Assembly: GCF_032714475.1 (NCBI RefSeq) | Contig: NZ_JAWDKD010000026.1 | Coordinates: forward strand, 12,427-76,426 | DNA length: 64,000 bases | Source of the DNA: Methanolapillus africanus | GTDB lineage: Archaea; Halobacteriota; Methanosarcinia; Methanosarcinales; Methanosarcinaceae | Reading direction: 5' to 3' | Shown: positions 18,308-28,236 of the stretch, piece after piece | Layout of the letters: every line of letters begins with the position of its first letter | Numbering within the stretch: position 1 is the stretch's first letter | The notes under the pieces: generated by a model | Databases searched by the model: none | What the model was told of the DNA's origin: nothing | The model's input: only the letters and a program-made list of their open reading frames with translations | Made by a program: the position numbers and the translations under genes

Positions 18308-18712
18308 TTAATAATCTTCATATCGCGTGATCAAATACATGTCATCAGCGACCGATCCGTAAATTTTTCGCGCGTCTTCACACAAATTGATAAACGCTTC
18401 ATTCAATGCCAAACTGACTGCCAGATTTGGTTCTGCAATCGGAATTTGAATTTCAAGAAAATGCCAGTCGCATTCCACTTCAATTTTCATCTTTCGCAGC
18501 AGTTGCGATCCATATTGTTCTTTCAGCTGCCGCGTTATGTACCACAATGCATCAAAAAAATTTGGCACTTTAGCATAACGCTTTTTGATTTCATCAGCAT
18601 CAACAACCAGAAACTGCTCATCTTTTTCCAAAGCGTTCAAAACGTAATTGATTTTCAAATTGTTCGGGAGATTTGAAAAATCATTCTCTATTGGCTTTAA
18701 ATTTATTGCCAT
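18308..18712 (-). CDS. Uncharacterised protein, paralogue 1 beside HEPN gene
   Basis: The 134-residue protein matches the following gene along its whole length, with the same start context (TTGATAAAATG) and the shared blocks INLKP, EKDEQFLVVDADEIKKRY and FLEIQIPI. It is the first gene of the HEPN run, and a TATA-like ATATATAAT lies about 30 bases upstream on the minus strand. The function is unknown. Confidence 0.6.
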   Translation of the reverse strand: MAINLKPIENDFSNLPNNLKINYVLNALEKDEQFLVVDADEIKKRYAKVPNFFDALWYITRQLKEQYGSQLLRKMKIEVECDWHFLEIQIPIAEPNLAVSLALNEAFINLCEDARKIYGSVADDMYLITRYEDY

Positions 18713-18922
18713 TTTATCAACTCTTTTTCATCTATTTCGATTATATATTTCTAAACATTTTTTAATAGTCAGCTGCAAATCGAAATAAACCCGAACTGTA
18801 TATATCTCTTTCGTTTTTTTATCGATATCATACGAATGAAAATGATGCGCATTTGTGCCGGAACATTCCGTATTTTATTTTTTCTTTTTCTTTTTCATAT
18901 TTTCTTTTTTCGTTTCATTTTT

Positions 18923-19648
18923 TCATATTTTCTTTTTATTTTTTTGCTTCTTGTTTTCCGTTTCGACATTGGTCAGATTATCCAAATCGTTTTCCAGCAT
19001 GAAAATTTTGAATTTGAAATAGTGAACCTGGCTGTCAAAAAATTCCGAAATATCATTTCCCTGACGCTCGTCGTTCATAAAATCTTCAATGATGGCGTAC
19101 TTGGAACGGGCGTCTTCAAAGTCTTCTTTGATTTGTTTTTCCAAATCCATACGAAAAATCGGATCTCTGGAAGCTTTCATGTAGTTGTCGTAAACGATAA
19201 AATTGAAAATCGAATAGATGTCCGAAATCTTATCGCGGTCGACAGATCTTGAAAAATAACGAATGGATTTGATGTGGCTCAAATTTTTCCGGGAATCGTC
19301 AAGGCTTTGCCTCTGCGATTCCTGATAGCCGGCCGTCATGATTTCCGATACAACCGCTTCTGTTTCGATCAGCGTATCGTAAAGCGGATAATAAAATTCC
19401 TTGAGCTCGTCCCGGATGAAAATGATTTTCTTGATGACGAAATCCATATTTTGAAGATCGAAGATTTCCCGGGCGTTTTTCATGGAAATTTGAATGGAAA
19501 CAATCGTGGCGATCGCTAAGACGGCGGCGAAGATGAGGTTCATGTCGTATGTGATGGCGTCGAAATATTCGAAAATCATCGCAAAGACAATGACCAGAAC
19601 CAAAACAATGTTGATGATTTTAAACAATCGGTTTGTGGACGTGTCCAT
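18923..19648 (-). CDS. Membrane protein with two N-terminal spans and a long soluble tail
   Basis: The 241-residue product has two hydrophobic segments near residues 10-27 and 36-56, followed by a charged helical cytoplasmic region and a very basic C terminus (ENKKQKNKKK). No family is recognised. The start at MDTSTNR is chosen over a longer frame whose extra 29 residues look like AT-rich spacer. It is divergent from srp54; the 213-base gap holds only AT-rich sequence. Confidence 0.55.
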   Translation of the reverse strand: MDTSTNRLFKIINIVLVLVIVFAMIFEYFDAITYDMNLIFAAVLAIATIVSIQISMKNAREIFDLQNMDFVIKKIIFIRDELKEFYYPLYDTLIETEAVVSEIMTAGYQESQRQSLDDSRKNLSHIKSIRYFSRSVDRDKISDIYSIFNFIVYDNYMKASRDPIFRMDLEKQIKEDFEDARSKYAIIEDFMNDERQGNDISEFFDSQVHYFKFKIFMLENDLDNLTNVETENKKQKNKKKI

Positions 19649-19861
19649 AAATGATTTTATTTTTGTTATTTTATATATTATTTCGCACAATTGTTTAAAT
19701 TTATTTGAAATTGAAAAGAAAAATGAAAAAAACAAGGAATTCTGCCCATGAAAACGGAATCAAAAATATTTTAAAAAACATGCTTTTTAAATATCAAAAC
19801 AACGTCTTAGTCTCAATTACGAAATCATTTCAAATTCAAAATCAAATTCAGGAAAATCATT

Positions 19862-21226
19862 ATGGTGATGGATAAATTAGGCGATTCGCTTCAAGGCGCC
19901 CTTCGGAAGTTGATTGGCGCGAACCGGATCGATGAAAACGTCGTCAATGAAGTCGTCAAAGACATTCAGCGGGCGCTTTTGACGTCGGACGTTAACGTTA
20001 AACTCGTCATGGACATGTCCAAACGCATTAAGGACCGCTCGCTCAAGGAAGAGCCGGAAAAGGGCGCCGACCCGCGCGAACACGTCGTTCGGATCGTTTA
20101 TCAAGAAATGATCGGCATCATGGGCAAAGGCGCCAACATCGAGCTCAAACCGCAAACAATCATGATGGTCGGTCTTCAGGGCAGCGGTAAAACAACATCT
20201 GTTGCGAAACTGGCCCGTTTCTTCCAAAAGAAAGGATTAAAACCGGCTGTGATCGGCGCGGACAACTTCCGCCCCGGCGCTTACCAGCAGCTGAAAATTT
20301 TGTGCGACAAACTCAACGTTCACTTTTACGGCGAAGAAGGCGAACAGGATGCCGTCGGCATTGTTGAGCGCGGCCTCAAAGACATCGAAAAATATGACGT
20401 CAAAATTATCGACACGGCAGGCCGCCACGCGCTGGAAGCCGATTTGATTGCCGAGATGGAAGCGATCAACAACAAAGCCAAACCGGACCAGAAGTTTTTG
20501 GTTCTCGACGCCGCCATCGGCCAGCAGGCCGGCGTTCAGGCGAAAGCGTTTAACGATTCCGTCGGCGTTACAGGCATTATTATTACAAAATTAGACGGTA
20601 CCGCCAAAGGCGGCGGTGCGATGTCAGCGGTCGCTGAAATCAACGCGCCGATCGCGTTCATCGGAACAGGCGAGACGCCGGACGACTTTGAAAAGTTTGA
20701 CGCCGACCGTTTCATTTCCAGACTTTTGGGCATGGGCGACCTTCAGTCGCTCCTTGAAAAAGTTCAAGATTCAATGAAAGAGTCCGACATGAATGTTGAA
20801 AACATCATGAAAGGACGCTTCACGCTCAACGACATGTATGCGCAGCTTGAAGCCATGAACAAAATGGGTCCTCTGAAACAGGTCATGAAAATGCTGCCGC
20901 TCGGATCCATGGGTCTCGGCGGCGCTAAGCTTTCCGACAAGGATTTGGATGAAACCAACGTCAAAATGAAAGCGTTCAAAATCATCATGGATTCCATGAC
21001 GGAAGACGAACTCAATGACCCAAAAATCATCAGTTCCCACCGGATTCAAAGAATTGCCCGCGGCAGCGGACGCAGCCCCGAAGACATCCGCGAGCTTCTC
21101 AAATATCACAAAAACATGCAAAACGCGTTTAAGAATTTCGCCGGCAAAGGCGGCGGCCGCAACATGCAAAAGATGATGAAAAAAGGCGGCATGGGCGGAG
21201 ATATGGGCGGGAAATTCCCGTTCTGA
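19862..21226 (+). CDS. srp54: Signal recognition particle GTPase SRP54
   Basis: The 454-residue protein has the N domain, the G domain (G1 GLQGSGKTT at 104-112, then DTAGRH and TKLDGTAKGGGA) and the methionine-rich M domain ending in a Gly/Met tail. It binds SRP RNA and signal sequences of nascent membrane and secreted proteins. The length is normal for archaea. The start MVMDKLG matches the archaeal family. It is followed directly by composite element C. Confidence 0.97.
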   Translation: MVMDKLGDSLQGALRKLIGANRIDENVVNEVVKDIQRALLTSDVNVKLVMDMSKRIKDRSLKEEPEKGADPREHVVRIVYQEMIGIMGKGANIELKPQTIMMVGLQGSGKTTSVAKLARFFQKKGLKPAVIGADNFRPGAYQQLKILCDKLNVHFYGEEGEQDAVGIVERGLKDIEKYDVKIIDTAGRHALEADLIAEMEAINNKAKPDQKFLVLDAAIGQQAGVQAKAFNDSVGVTGIIITKLDGTAKGGGAMSAVAEINAPIAFIGTGETPDDFEKFDADRFISRLLGMGDLQSLLEKVQDSMKESDMNVENIMKGRFTLNDMYAQLEAMNKMGPLKQVMKMLPLGSMGLGGAKLSDKDLDETNVKMKAFKIIMDSMTEDELNDPKIISSHRIQRIARGSGRSPEDIRELLKYHKNMQNAFKNFAGKGGGRNMQKMMKKGGMGGDMGGKFPF

Positions 21227-21267
21227 TCTCTTTTTTATTCGTTGATTTGATTTTTTTTTCTTCTTTT

Positions 21268-21896
21268 TTTGTGCGTCGGCGTGCGCGCGCGTTACGGCAT
21301 CACTTTTTTGTTTCGAGTTTTTTAAAATCAGATGGTGATTTTTTGGAAGCGTCAAGCGATAGCCTCGCAAAATCAGACGCGATTCGCGTCTGTATTTTGC
21401 GGATACCATTTTCAGATGTCATTGACAGCGAACAGTAGATGCAAATCGGATCAAGAAATATCTGTATTTCAGAAACAGTAGGTTCAAATCGAACCAAGAA
21501 AAAGTGTCTTGTTGGAAACAGAAGATGCAATCTGAAATCTAAAAACAGTTAACTGTGGGTGCAATTGGAATTTAAAAATAGTGAACTGCAGGTGCAATCT
21601 GTACCTACAAATCAATGAATCTGACTGATGGGAATCCGATTAAATCAGACGCAATTGCGTCTGATTTAATCGGGATAGTTTGCATGGGAAGTTGGAACAA
21701 GCAAAATCAAACTTTCAGCGACCGAAGGGAGCCGTTCGCGTAGCGAACTCACTAGAAACGGACCCCACCGCCATTGAAAAATTCCTAGCGTAGCGACGGA
21801 ATTTTTGCGGGATGGTTTGGGTGATTTTTTAAAAAACTGCCTTCTGCTTTTTAAAAACGAAAAGAAAATGATTGCGATAACGCGCGCGGCGGCGGA
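21268..21896. repeat. Composite intergenic element, copy C (most complete)
   Basis: The element lies between the convergent srp54 and cdc6 genes. Inverted ends are at 21283-21320 and 21853-21888, both carrying GCGCGCGTTA-type sequence then an A/T run. In order it holds a hairpin at 21366-21401, one 45-base-type unit near 21480-21520, tandem units of the AAAACAGTTAACTG type, a perfect 38-base palindrome at 21636-21673, and the GTTCGCGTAGCGAAC module at 21716-21807. No gene is seen. Confidence 0.82.
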
Positions 21897-21966
21897 CAAA
21901 AAACAAAAAATGAACATAAAAAAGCAAAGTGAAATATGAATCCAAAAAAGAGAACAAAAGCCGGAA

Positions 21967-23214
21967 TTAGAAGTATCCGACTTTGACGTTGTAACCCTGA
22001 AGCGGGCTGAGTTTGTAATCTTCGATGAGGACGTCGTATGTGTTTTTGACGGGAACGGACAACGAAATTTCTTTGGTCCGGCCGTAGCGGCCTTTGCTGA
22101 CGACCATCGCGTTGATAATGCCGAGCATGTCGAGTTCCGACATCAGGTCTGTGACGCGGCGCTGCGTTAAGATGTCCATGTCGATGGATTTGCACATCTT
22201 GCGGTAAATGTTGTACACTTCACCGGTGGTAATCGCAGCCGTCTGCCCCATCTGCGGCTGGTTTTGGGTGCTGAGGTTGAGCATCACAATGCTGAAGAGA
22301 ACCAATTTGGATTGTGTCGGCAATGTGCGGACGACTTCAACAATCCGGTCGACTTCGATTTTGTCTTGCGCAATCCGGACGTGGCTTTCGGTGACGATCT
22401 TTTCTTCTTTGCGTTCCGCGATTTCGCCGGAAACACGGAGAAGGTCCAGCGCGCGTCGGGCGTCGCCGTGTTCCTGGGCGGCCAAGGCCGCACACAAGGG
22501 AATGACGGATCCGTCCAAAACGTCGTTGTTGTAGGCGATCGCCGCCCGCTGGTAGAGAATGTCGCGGATTTGGTCGGCGTCGTAAGGAGGATAAATGATT
22601 TCTTCTTCGCCGAGCGAACTTTTCACGCGCGGGTCTAAGAAATCGGTGAATTTTAAGTCGTTGGACACGCCGATAATGCTGACTTTGGCGCGCTTGAGAT
22701 TGGAATTCATGCGGGAGAGGTTGTACAAAACGTCGTCGCCCTTTTTCACCAATTTGTCGATTTCGTCCAAAATCACAATGAGGACTTGTTCTTGGGTGTC
22801 GAGCGCTTCTTTGAATTTTTGGAAAACTTGGTCGGTCGGCCAGCCGGTCATCGGAATGTCTTCGCCGAAATGACGGGCGAGGTTGGCCAGGAGCCGGTAT
22901 TGCGTGTCGATCACTTCGCAGTTGACGTAAATGACGGAGCATTTGACGTTCATGCGTTCGCTCATGTTTTCGAGTTCTTTGCCGACATAACGCGTCACCG
23001 CCGTTTTTCCGGTACCGGTTTTGCCGTAAATGAGAATGTTGGACGGCGTTTCGCCGCGAAGCGCTGAGACCAAAATCGTCGCCAACTCTTCGGTTTGGGT
23101 ATCGCGGTGCACCAAAACGTCAGGGGTGTACGAATGTCTGAGAACTTCTTTGTTCTTGAAAATGGATTCACTTTCAAGCAAACGGGTAAATAATTGATTG
23201 AGGGAGCTGGTCAT
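21967..23214 (-). CDS. cdc6: Origin-recognition/initiator protein Orc1/Cdc6
   Basis: The 415-residue AAA+ protein has Walker A YGKTGTGKTA, Walker B VILDEIDKL, sensor sequences and a C-terminal winged helix. It binds origin recognition boxes and loads MCM. AGGAG lies about 10 bases before the ATG at 23214; the longer frame adds 18 residues without homology. The region immediately upstream carries sequences matching archaeal origin boxes, as expected for an initiator gene next to its own origin. Confidence 0.95.
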   Translation of the reverse strand: MTSSLNQLFTRLLESESIFKNKEVLRHSYTPDVLVHRDTQTEELATILVSALRGETPSNILIYGKTGTGKTAVTRYVGKELENMSERMNVKCSVIYVNCEVIDTQYRLLANLARHFGEDIPMTGWPTDQVFQKFKEALDTQEQVLIVILDEIDKLVKKGDDVLYNLSRMNSNLKRAKVSIIGVSNDLKFTDFLDPRVKSSLGEEEIIYPPYDADQIRDILYQRAAIAYNNDVLDGSVIPLCAALAAQEHGDARRALDLLRVSGEIAERKEEKIVTESHVRIAQDKIEVDRIVEVVRTLPTQSKLVLFSIVMLNLSTQNQPQMGQTAAITTGEVYNIYRKMCKSIDMDILTQRRVTDLMSELDMLGIINAMVVSKGRYGRTKEISLSVPVKNTYDVLIEDYKLSPLQGYNVKVGYF

Positions 23215-23528
23215 AATAGTTAATCTCCTGTCAAAACGGATGCCGAGGCGGGCCCCGCAAGAGGTCATAAATGTGACAGATATAAGTGATAAATAAACCT
23301 TAAACCGAGAGGTGAAGGACGATTCTGAATTTTTTGTTTTGTCTTTGAAATAAAACCGGAATCTTTCAGACGGCGTGGCGGTGTCTTTGGGCGGTTTGGT
23401 TTTTTGAAAAATCGTTGAACGGATTAAAATGCAAAAATCTTAAACGAGAGGCTTTCATTTAAGTTTACATTCAGATTGGAATCGGAATTAATCCAATAGA
23501 AGTATAGGTGTATAAAGGTTATGGTAAA

Positions 23529-23729
23529 ACCCCCCTTTGCTTCCGCTGGAATATCGAGATCGGCTGCCAAACTAAATAAATAGCTTTTTTGATTTTTTGT
23601 TTAAATATAGATGAAATGTTAATTTAAACTCAAAATAAAAACGATATCTGTTTCCATTATTTTCAAATAAACTTCACGACTTGGACGATTTTTTAATTTC
23701 CAATGGAAAACATTGGATTAATCGTGAAG
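23529..23729. other. Candidate replication origin (ORB-like and mini-ORB-like sites)
   Basis: At 23529-23551 the minus strand reads TTCCAGCGGAAGC followed by AAAGGGGGGT, close to the Pyrococcus-type origin recognition box (TTCCAGTGGAAAC with a downstream G run). At 23697-23710 the palindrome TTTCCAATGGAAA matches a mini-ORB and is framed by CTTCACGA (23672-23679) and TCGTGAAG (23722-23729). Between them is a strongly AT-rich stretch suitable for unwinding. The site is upstream of cdc6. The rest of 23215-23960 shows no gene. Confidence 0.7.
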
Positions 23730-23964
23730 GATTATTTCGACTGGACTTAAATAAAAATAAACAAAATATAATTCACTGATATTGTTTTTAATGCGTTCCC
23801 GGTTCTTTGAGGGACGGCATTTTTGGGCAGTTCTTCTTGATATTGTTTTTACCAAATCTTCTTTAAAATCAAAAATTATGTCCAATATTTCTCTTATTTT
23901 CACTTCGCTGTCATTTCATTTTCTGTTTTGCGTGTTCTGTTTTTCATTTTGTTTCGTATTCCTG

Positions 23965-24134
23965 TTTTCCATATTTGTTTCGTATTCTGTTTTCCATATT
24001 TGTTTCGTATTCTGTTTTCCATATTTGTTTCGTATTCTGTTTTCCATATTTGTTTCGTATTCTGTTTTCCATATTTGTTTCGTATTCTGTTTTCCGTATT
24101 TGTTTCGTATTCTGTTTTCCGTATTTGTTTCATG
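23965..24134. repeat. 25-base tandem repeat
   Basis: Six full units starting TTTTCCATATTTG and ending TTTCGTATTCTG follow each other exactly every 25 bases, with a degenerate unit before and a partial one after. Units 6 and 7 have CGTATT in place of CATATT. Open frames run through it on both strands only because the period creates them, so it is not read as a gene. Confidence 0.9.
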
Positions 24135-24173
24135 TATGATCTCATGTAATTTCATATATTCCGATCAGGTCAC

Positions 24174-24714
24174 ATCCATTCCATATTTTCGCTTTGCGAA
24201 AATATGGAATGGGCGGACTGTATCCAGAAATTTGAAGTACAATCTGAAATCTGAAAACAGTCAACTGTAGGTGCAAATCTGAAATTTAAAAATAGTGAAC
24301 TGTAGGTGTAAACTGAAATCTAAAAATAGTGAACTGTAGATGCAATCTGTAATCTAAAAACAGTCAACTGCGGTGCAATCTGTAACTATAAAATAGTCAG
24401 TGCAATCTGTGCTGTAAATTGGAATGTATCTGCTGACCGGATTCCGCAAAATACAGACGCAAAGCGTCTGATTTTGCGGGTTGTTTGCTCGAAATCTGAA
24501 TAAAATGAAACAAAACCTTAGCGACCGAAGGGAGCCGTTCGCGCAGCGAACTTATGGAAACAGAGTTCCACCGCCCCTGAAAAATTCCTAGCGAAGCGAT
24601 GGAATTTTTGCGTCAGAATTTGCGGGGTGGTTTGCTTGACATCAAAAAAATGAGGGACAAAATTTTGAACTCAAAACGAAAAAGCATCGCCATAACGCGC
24701 GCGGCGCCGCCCGC
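24174..24714. repeat. Composite intergenic element, copy D
   Basis: It starts with a perfect 17-pair hairpin at 24176-24212 (CCATTCCATATTTTCGC, loop TTT). Then come several AAAACAGTCAACTGTAGGTG-type units to about 24420, the GACGC/GCGTC hairpin at 24444-24479, the GTTCGCGCAGCGAAC module at 24519-24611 and a right terminal repeat at 24673-24703 (AAAACGAAAAAGCATCGCC then ATAACGCGCGCG). It abuts the 3' end of hisS. There is no gene inside. Confidence 0.8.
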
Positions 24715-24734
24715 CAAAAAAAAGAAAGGGACGA

Positions 24735-26000
24735 TTAGTTTTTGAATTTATTCAACAAATCATCCCGGCTGAGCGAAACTTGTTCGCCCGTTTCCATATT
24801 TTTCAGCGAGAAAAGTCCGGATTCCAACTCTTTTTCGCCGACAATCAAAACGTAGTCGGCTTTTGCGGTGTTGGCAAACTCCATCTGCGCTTTGAAATTG
24901 CGGCCCATGATATCGGTTTGAACGGGGACGAACGCTCGAAGTTCGCCGGCCAAAATAATACTTTCCTTTTGCGTTTCCGGTTTTGAAACCAAAACGATAC
25001 TCGGAACTTTGGCAGCCGTTTTGTCGCAAATTTCCATAATCCGGTCAAAACCGATGCCGAACCCCGTGGAAACGACGTCGCCGCCGCCAAAAAGGCTGAT
25101 GAGCTTGTAAGATCCGCCGCCGCAGACTTGTTTTTGGGCGCCGAGGCCGTCGGCGTAAATCTCAAAAACGATGCCGGTGTAATAATCAAGACCACGGGCA
25201 ACGCCGAAATTGACGGTGTAATCGTTGACGCCGTAGGCGGAAAGAAGCGTCAGGGTTTTTTCAAACGCATCGAGTTCCGGCAGCGGTCCGGCAATTTCGC
25301 GCGCTTTGACGACGGCGGCCATACCGTCTTTTCCGGTCAGCAAAATAATCGCTTTGATTTTTTCAATCAATGTGGGCGTTGCGTTCAATTCCGAAAGCAG
25401 TGCCGTTAAGTTTTTTTCTTCTTCCGGGTCTTTGGTCATTTTGTCAATGATCCGCATCACTTTTCCTTGATTTTCCACGTTGACGGTCACTTGGGAAAGC
25501 AGGTGGCGCAGAACGGAGAGGTTTCCGATGTTCAGATCGCCTTTCACGCCAACAGCATTTAACATCGTCATGGCGAGCGCAATGACTTCAGCGTCAGCTT
25601 CCGGTTTGGCGCTGCCGATGAGTTCCACGCCGAATTGCCAAAACTCTCTGAAGCGGCCTTTTTGCGGGCGTTCGTAGCGGAAACAATTTTCAAAATAGAA
25701 CAGTTTGACAGGCTTGGGGAACGACTGCATTTCGTTGACGTACGCACGCATCACCGGCGCCGTCAATTCCGGGCGCAGCGTCATTTCACGGTCGCCTTTG
25801 TCTTTGAAATTGTAAAGCTCGCCGATGATTCCTTCGCCGGATTTGAGGGTGAAAAGCTCCAGCTCTTCAAATGTCGGCGTAATAATTTCGCCGTAGCCCC
25901 ATTTTTTGACGACATCCCGGAGCTTTGATTCAACGCTTCGGCGGCCGGCCATTTCTTCCGGCAAAAAATCTCGCGTGCCGCGCGGTTTTGAAATTTCCAT
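24735..26000 (-). CDS. hisS: Histidyl-tRNA synthetase
   Basis: The 421-residue class II synthetase has RGTRDFLPEE at the N terminus, motif 2 FRYERPQKGRFREFWQFG, the histidine-binding ARGLDYYTG and motif 3 GFGIGFDRI, then the anticodon-binding domain. It charges tRNA-His. The ATG at 26000 follows GAGGGAT; the upstream extension of the frame is AT-rich spacer. It lies 95 bases after the DRG gene on the same strand. Confidence 0.96.
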   Translation of the reverse strand: MEISKPRGTRDFLPEEMAGRRSVESKLRDVVKKWGYGEIITPTFEELELFTLKSGEGIIGELYNFKDKGDREMTLRPELTAPVMRAYVNEMQSFPKPVKLFYFENCFRYERPQKGRFREFWQFGVELIGSAKPEADAEVIALAMTMLNAVGVKGDLNIGNLSVLRHLLSQVTVNVENQGKVMRIIDKMTKDPEEEKNLTALLSELNATPTLIEKIKAIILLTGKDGMAAVVKAREIAGPLPELDAFEKTLTLLSAYGVNDYTVNFGVARGLDYYTGIVFEIYADGLGAQKQVCGGGSYKLISLFGGGDVVSTGFGIGFDRIMEICDKTAAKVPSIVLVSKPETQKESIILAGELRAFVPVQTDIMGRNFKAQMEFANTAKADYVLIVGEKELESGLFSLKNMETGEQVSLSRDDLLNKFKN

Positions 26001-26095
26001 AATATCCCTCTTAATATGATCTGAATTGAATCGATGATGAATGAAAAATAAAACAATAAAACAAAAAATAAAATGAATAAAAATGAGTGGGTCGC

Positions 26096-27190
26096 TCATT
26101 TTTGAATTATAATGGACAAGACGTCGCCGTCTTTGAGTTTATGGTCCATGCCGACCCGCTGTCCCGGATGTTTCGCGGACGGACCCCAGACATAAGCGAA
26201 TCTGAACTTTTTCTTGAAATCTTTGTGCAGCCGCTCGCAAATCTGCCCGATGTTGGTGCCGTCAAGAACGATCATTGGTTCTTCCATGTCGGCGGCTTCG
26301 CCTTGCGGTTTCATATAGACGCGGATAAATTTAAGACGCTCATAGAGCACGTTTTTGAGTTCTTCCAGATTCTGGCTGTTGTGGGCGGAAATGAAGACGG
26401 CTTCCGGGTACATTTTTTTGGCTTCTTCCAGCATTTTCGGATACGCCAAGTCCACTTTGTTGACCACGATCATGGACGACACATAACTGCGGTTTTTGGA
26501 AACGACGTCAATCAATTGGTCGACGTTGATGTTTTCTCTGAAAAGAACCGTCGCATTGTGAATTTTGTATTCGTCGAGAATCGATTTGATGGTTTCTTCA
26601 TCCAAATCGAGTTCCACCGTCGAGTTGATGCGAACGCCTCCGCGGTCCATTTTTTTGATGACGACGTCCGGCGGATGCTGATCCACACGGATGCCCGCTT
26701 CATACAATTCTTCCTTCAAAACCGGTAAGTGAAGCGGTTGGAAAACGTCCAAAAGGAACAAAACCAAATCGGAGTTGCGGATAACGGCGATGACTTCTTT
26801 GCCGCGGCCGCGGCCGGATGCGGCGCCTTTGACCAAGCCGGGAACGTCCAAAATCTGAATGGTGGCGCCCTTGTATTCCATGACGCCGGGAATCACGGTG
26901 AGCGTTGTGAATTCATACGCGCCGACTTCGGAATGCGCGTCGGTGAGTTTGTTGAGAAGCGTCGACTTGCCGACGGACGGAAAACCGACAAGCGTCACGG
27001 TTGCGTCGCCGGACTTTTTGACACTGTACCCTTCTCCCGTTCCGGAAGATGAACTTTTCTTCTCCACTTCGTCGTGGAGCTTGGCCAGCTTGGCTTTTAA
27101 GCGGCCGATGTGATGAGAAGTTGCCTTATTGTAAGACGTTTTTTTAATTTCTTCTTCAATTTCTCGAATTTGTTCTTGTATCGTTGCCAT
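26096..27190 (-). CDS. DRG-family GTPase (OBG/DRG superfamily, TGS domain)
   Basis: The 364-residue product has a helical N terminus, a GTPase domain with GFPSVGKST, DVPGLVKGAASGRGRG and NKVD, and a C-terminal TGS domain ending HKLKDGDVLSIIIQK. Archaeal DRG proteins associate with ribosomes and are thought to act in translation. Length and motif order are normal. It is probably co-transcribed with hisS. Confidence 0.95.
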   Translation of the reverse strand: MATIQEQIREIEEEIKKTSYNKATSHHIGRLKAKLAKLHDEVEKKSSSSGTGEGYSVKKSGDATVTLVGFPSVGKSTLLNKLTDAHSEVGAYEFTTLTVIPGVMEYKGATIQILDVPGLVKGAASGRGRGKEVIAVIRNSDLVLFLLDVFQPLHLPVLKEELYEAGIRVDQHPPDVVIKKMDRGGVRINSTVELDLDEETIKSILDEYKIHNATVLFRENINVDQLIDVVSKNRSYVSSMIVVNKVDLAYPKMLEEAKKMYPEAVFISAHNSQNLEELKNVLYERLKFIRVYMKPQGEAADMEEPMIVLDGTNIGQICERLHKDFKKKFRFAYVWGPSAKHPGQRVGMDHKLKDGDVLSIIIQK

Positions 27191-27298
27191 CGTTATGAAT
27201 CCCGAAAATGAAAATCAATAATAGGAAGTAAAATTGGGTGGTGTTGAACCGGTTGCTGAAATCGTTGTTATAAAAATATGAATTGAATGATGAATACA

Positions 27299-28093
27299 TC
27301 ACTCAATCTTGAATGCTTCGTCCGGGGTGTATCCTTCGTGAACGATCGCATGAATTCTTTTGACGATCCGGGTCGGGTCTTCGGATTGGAAAACATTTCG
27401 TCCGATCGCAACGCCGGCGCCGCCGGCTTCCAAGGAATCGGCCACCATTTTCAACAAAGAGAGTTCGGAATCCATATGCGGGCCGCCGGCAATAATGACC
27501 GGGACCGGGCATCCGCGGACAACGTTTCTAAAGGTGTCGATGTCGCCGGTATAATTGGTCTTAACAATATCGGCACCGAGTTCCGCACCCAAACGGGCGG
27601 CGTGCGCCACGACGTTTTCGCTGAATTCGGATGTAATCTTCGGACCGCGCGGGTAAACCATGGCCAAAAGCGGCATGCCCCATTCGTCGCATTTGGCGGC
27701 GATGCGGCCAAAGCCTTCCAGCATTTCCGGCTCGTCTTCCGCGCCGACGTTCACGTGAATTGAAACGGCGTCCGCACCGACTTTGATGGCTTCTTCGACG
27801 GTGGTGACCAACACTTTGTGGTTGGCGTTGGGTCCGAGGGAGGTGGAGGCGGACAAGTGGATGATCAGTCCGACATCGTTTCCGTACTTGCGGTGGCCGT
27901 GTTTGGCGAGCCCCATGTGTCCGAGAACCGCATTGGCGCCGCCGAGAGCGACTTTGTCGACGGCTTCCGGCAAGCTGGCCAAACCTTTAATGGGGCCGGC
28001 GCCGACGCCATGGTCCATCGGGATGATGATCGTTCGTCCATCTTCTCTTTTCATAAACCGTTCCATACGAATTGCTTTTCCGATTGTACTCAT
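27299..28093 (-). CDS. 2-amino-3,7-dideoxy-D-threo-hept-6-ulosonate synthase (ADTH synthase)
   Basis: The 264-residue class I aldolase-like protein matches the archaeal AroA' family: PMDHGVGAGPIKG, GHMGLAKHGHRKYG, IIHLSASTSLGPN and the Schiff-base lysine region IVKTNYTGD. It catalyses the first step of the alternative archaeal route to 3-dehydroquinate for aromatic amino acids. The related fructose-bisphosphate aldolase (DhnA) is the alternative, but the GHMGLAKHGHR and STSL motifs favour ADTH synthase. The partner dehydroquinate synthase II gene is not in the window. Confidence 0.85.
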   Translation of the reverse strand: MSTIGKAIRMERFMKREDGRTIIIPMDHGVGAGPIKGLASLPEAVDKVALGGANAVLGHMGLAKHGHRKYGNDVGLIIHLSASTSLGPNANHKVLVTTVEEAIKVGADAVSIHVNVGAEDEPEMLEGFGRIAAKCDEWGMPLLAMVYPRGPKITSEFSENVVAHAARLGAELGADIVKTNYTGDIDTFRNVVRGCPVPVIIAGGPHMDSELSLLKMVADSLEAGGAGVAIGRNVFQSEDPTRIVKRIHAIVHEGYTPDEAFKIE

Positions 28094-28236
28094 AAAAATT
28101 CCTTTGATGATTTGCGGTGGTTAATAATATATAATGAAGTGAAAAAGTGATTTAGATATTTTCTGCTTGTATTTAATTGTGTTTCAATTCAAACGGAAGC
28201 CGAAAAATTTGTTTATTGATTGTTTACTTTTTTTGT

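Noticed and set aside
23782..24270. Open frames of up to 162 codons on both strands through the 25-base array
   Set aside because: The frames exist because the repeat has no stops in those frames; there is no ribosome site, no homology and both strands are open at once.
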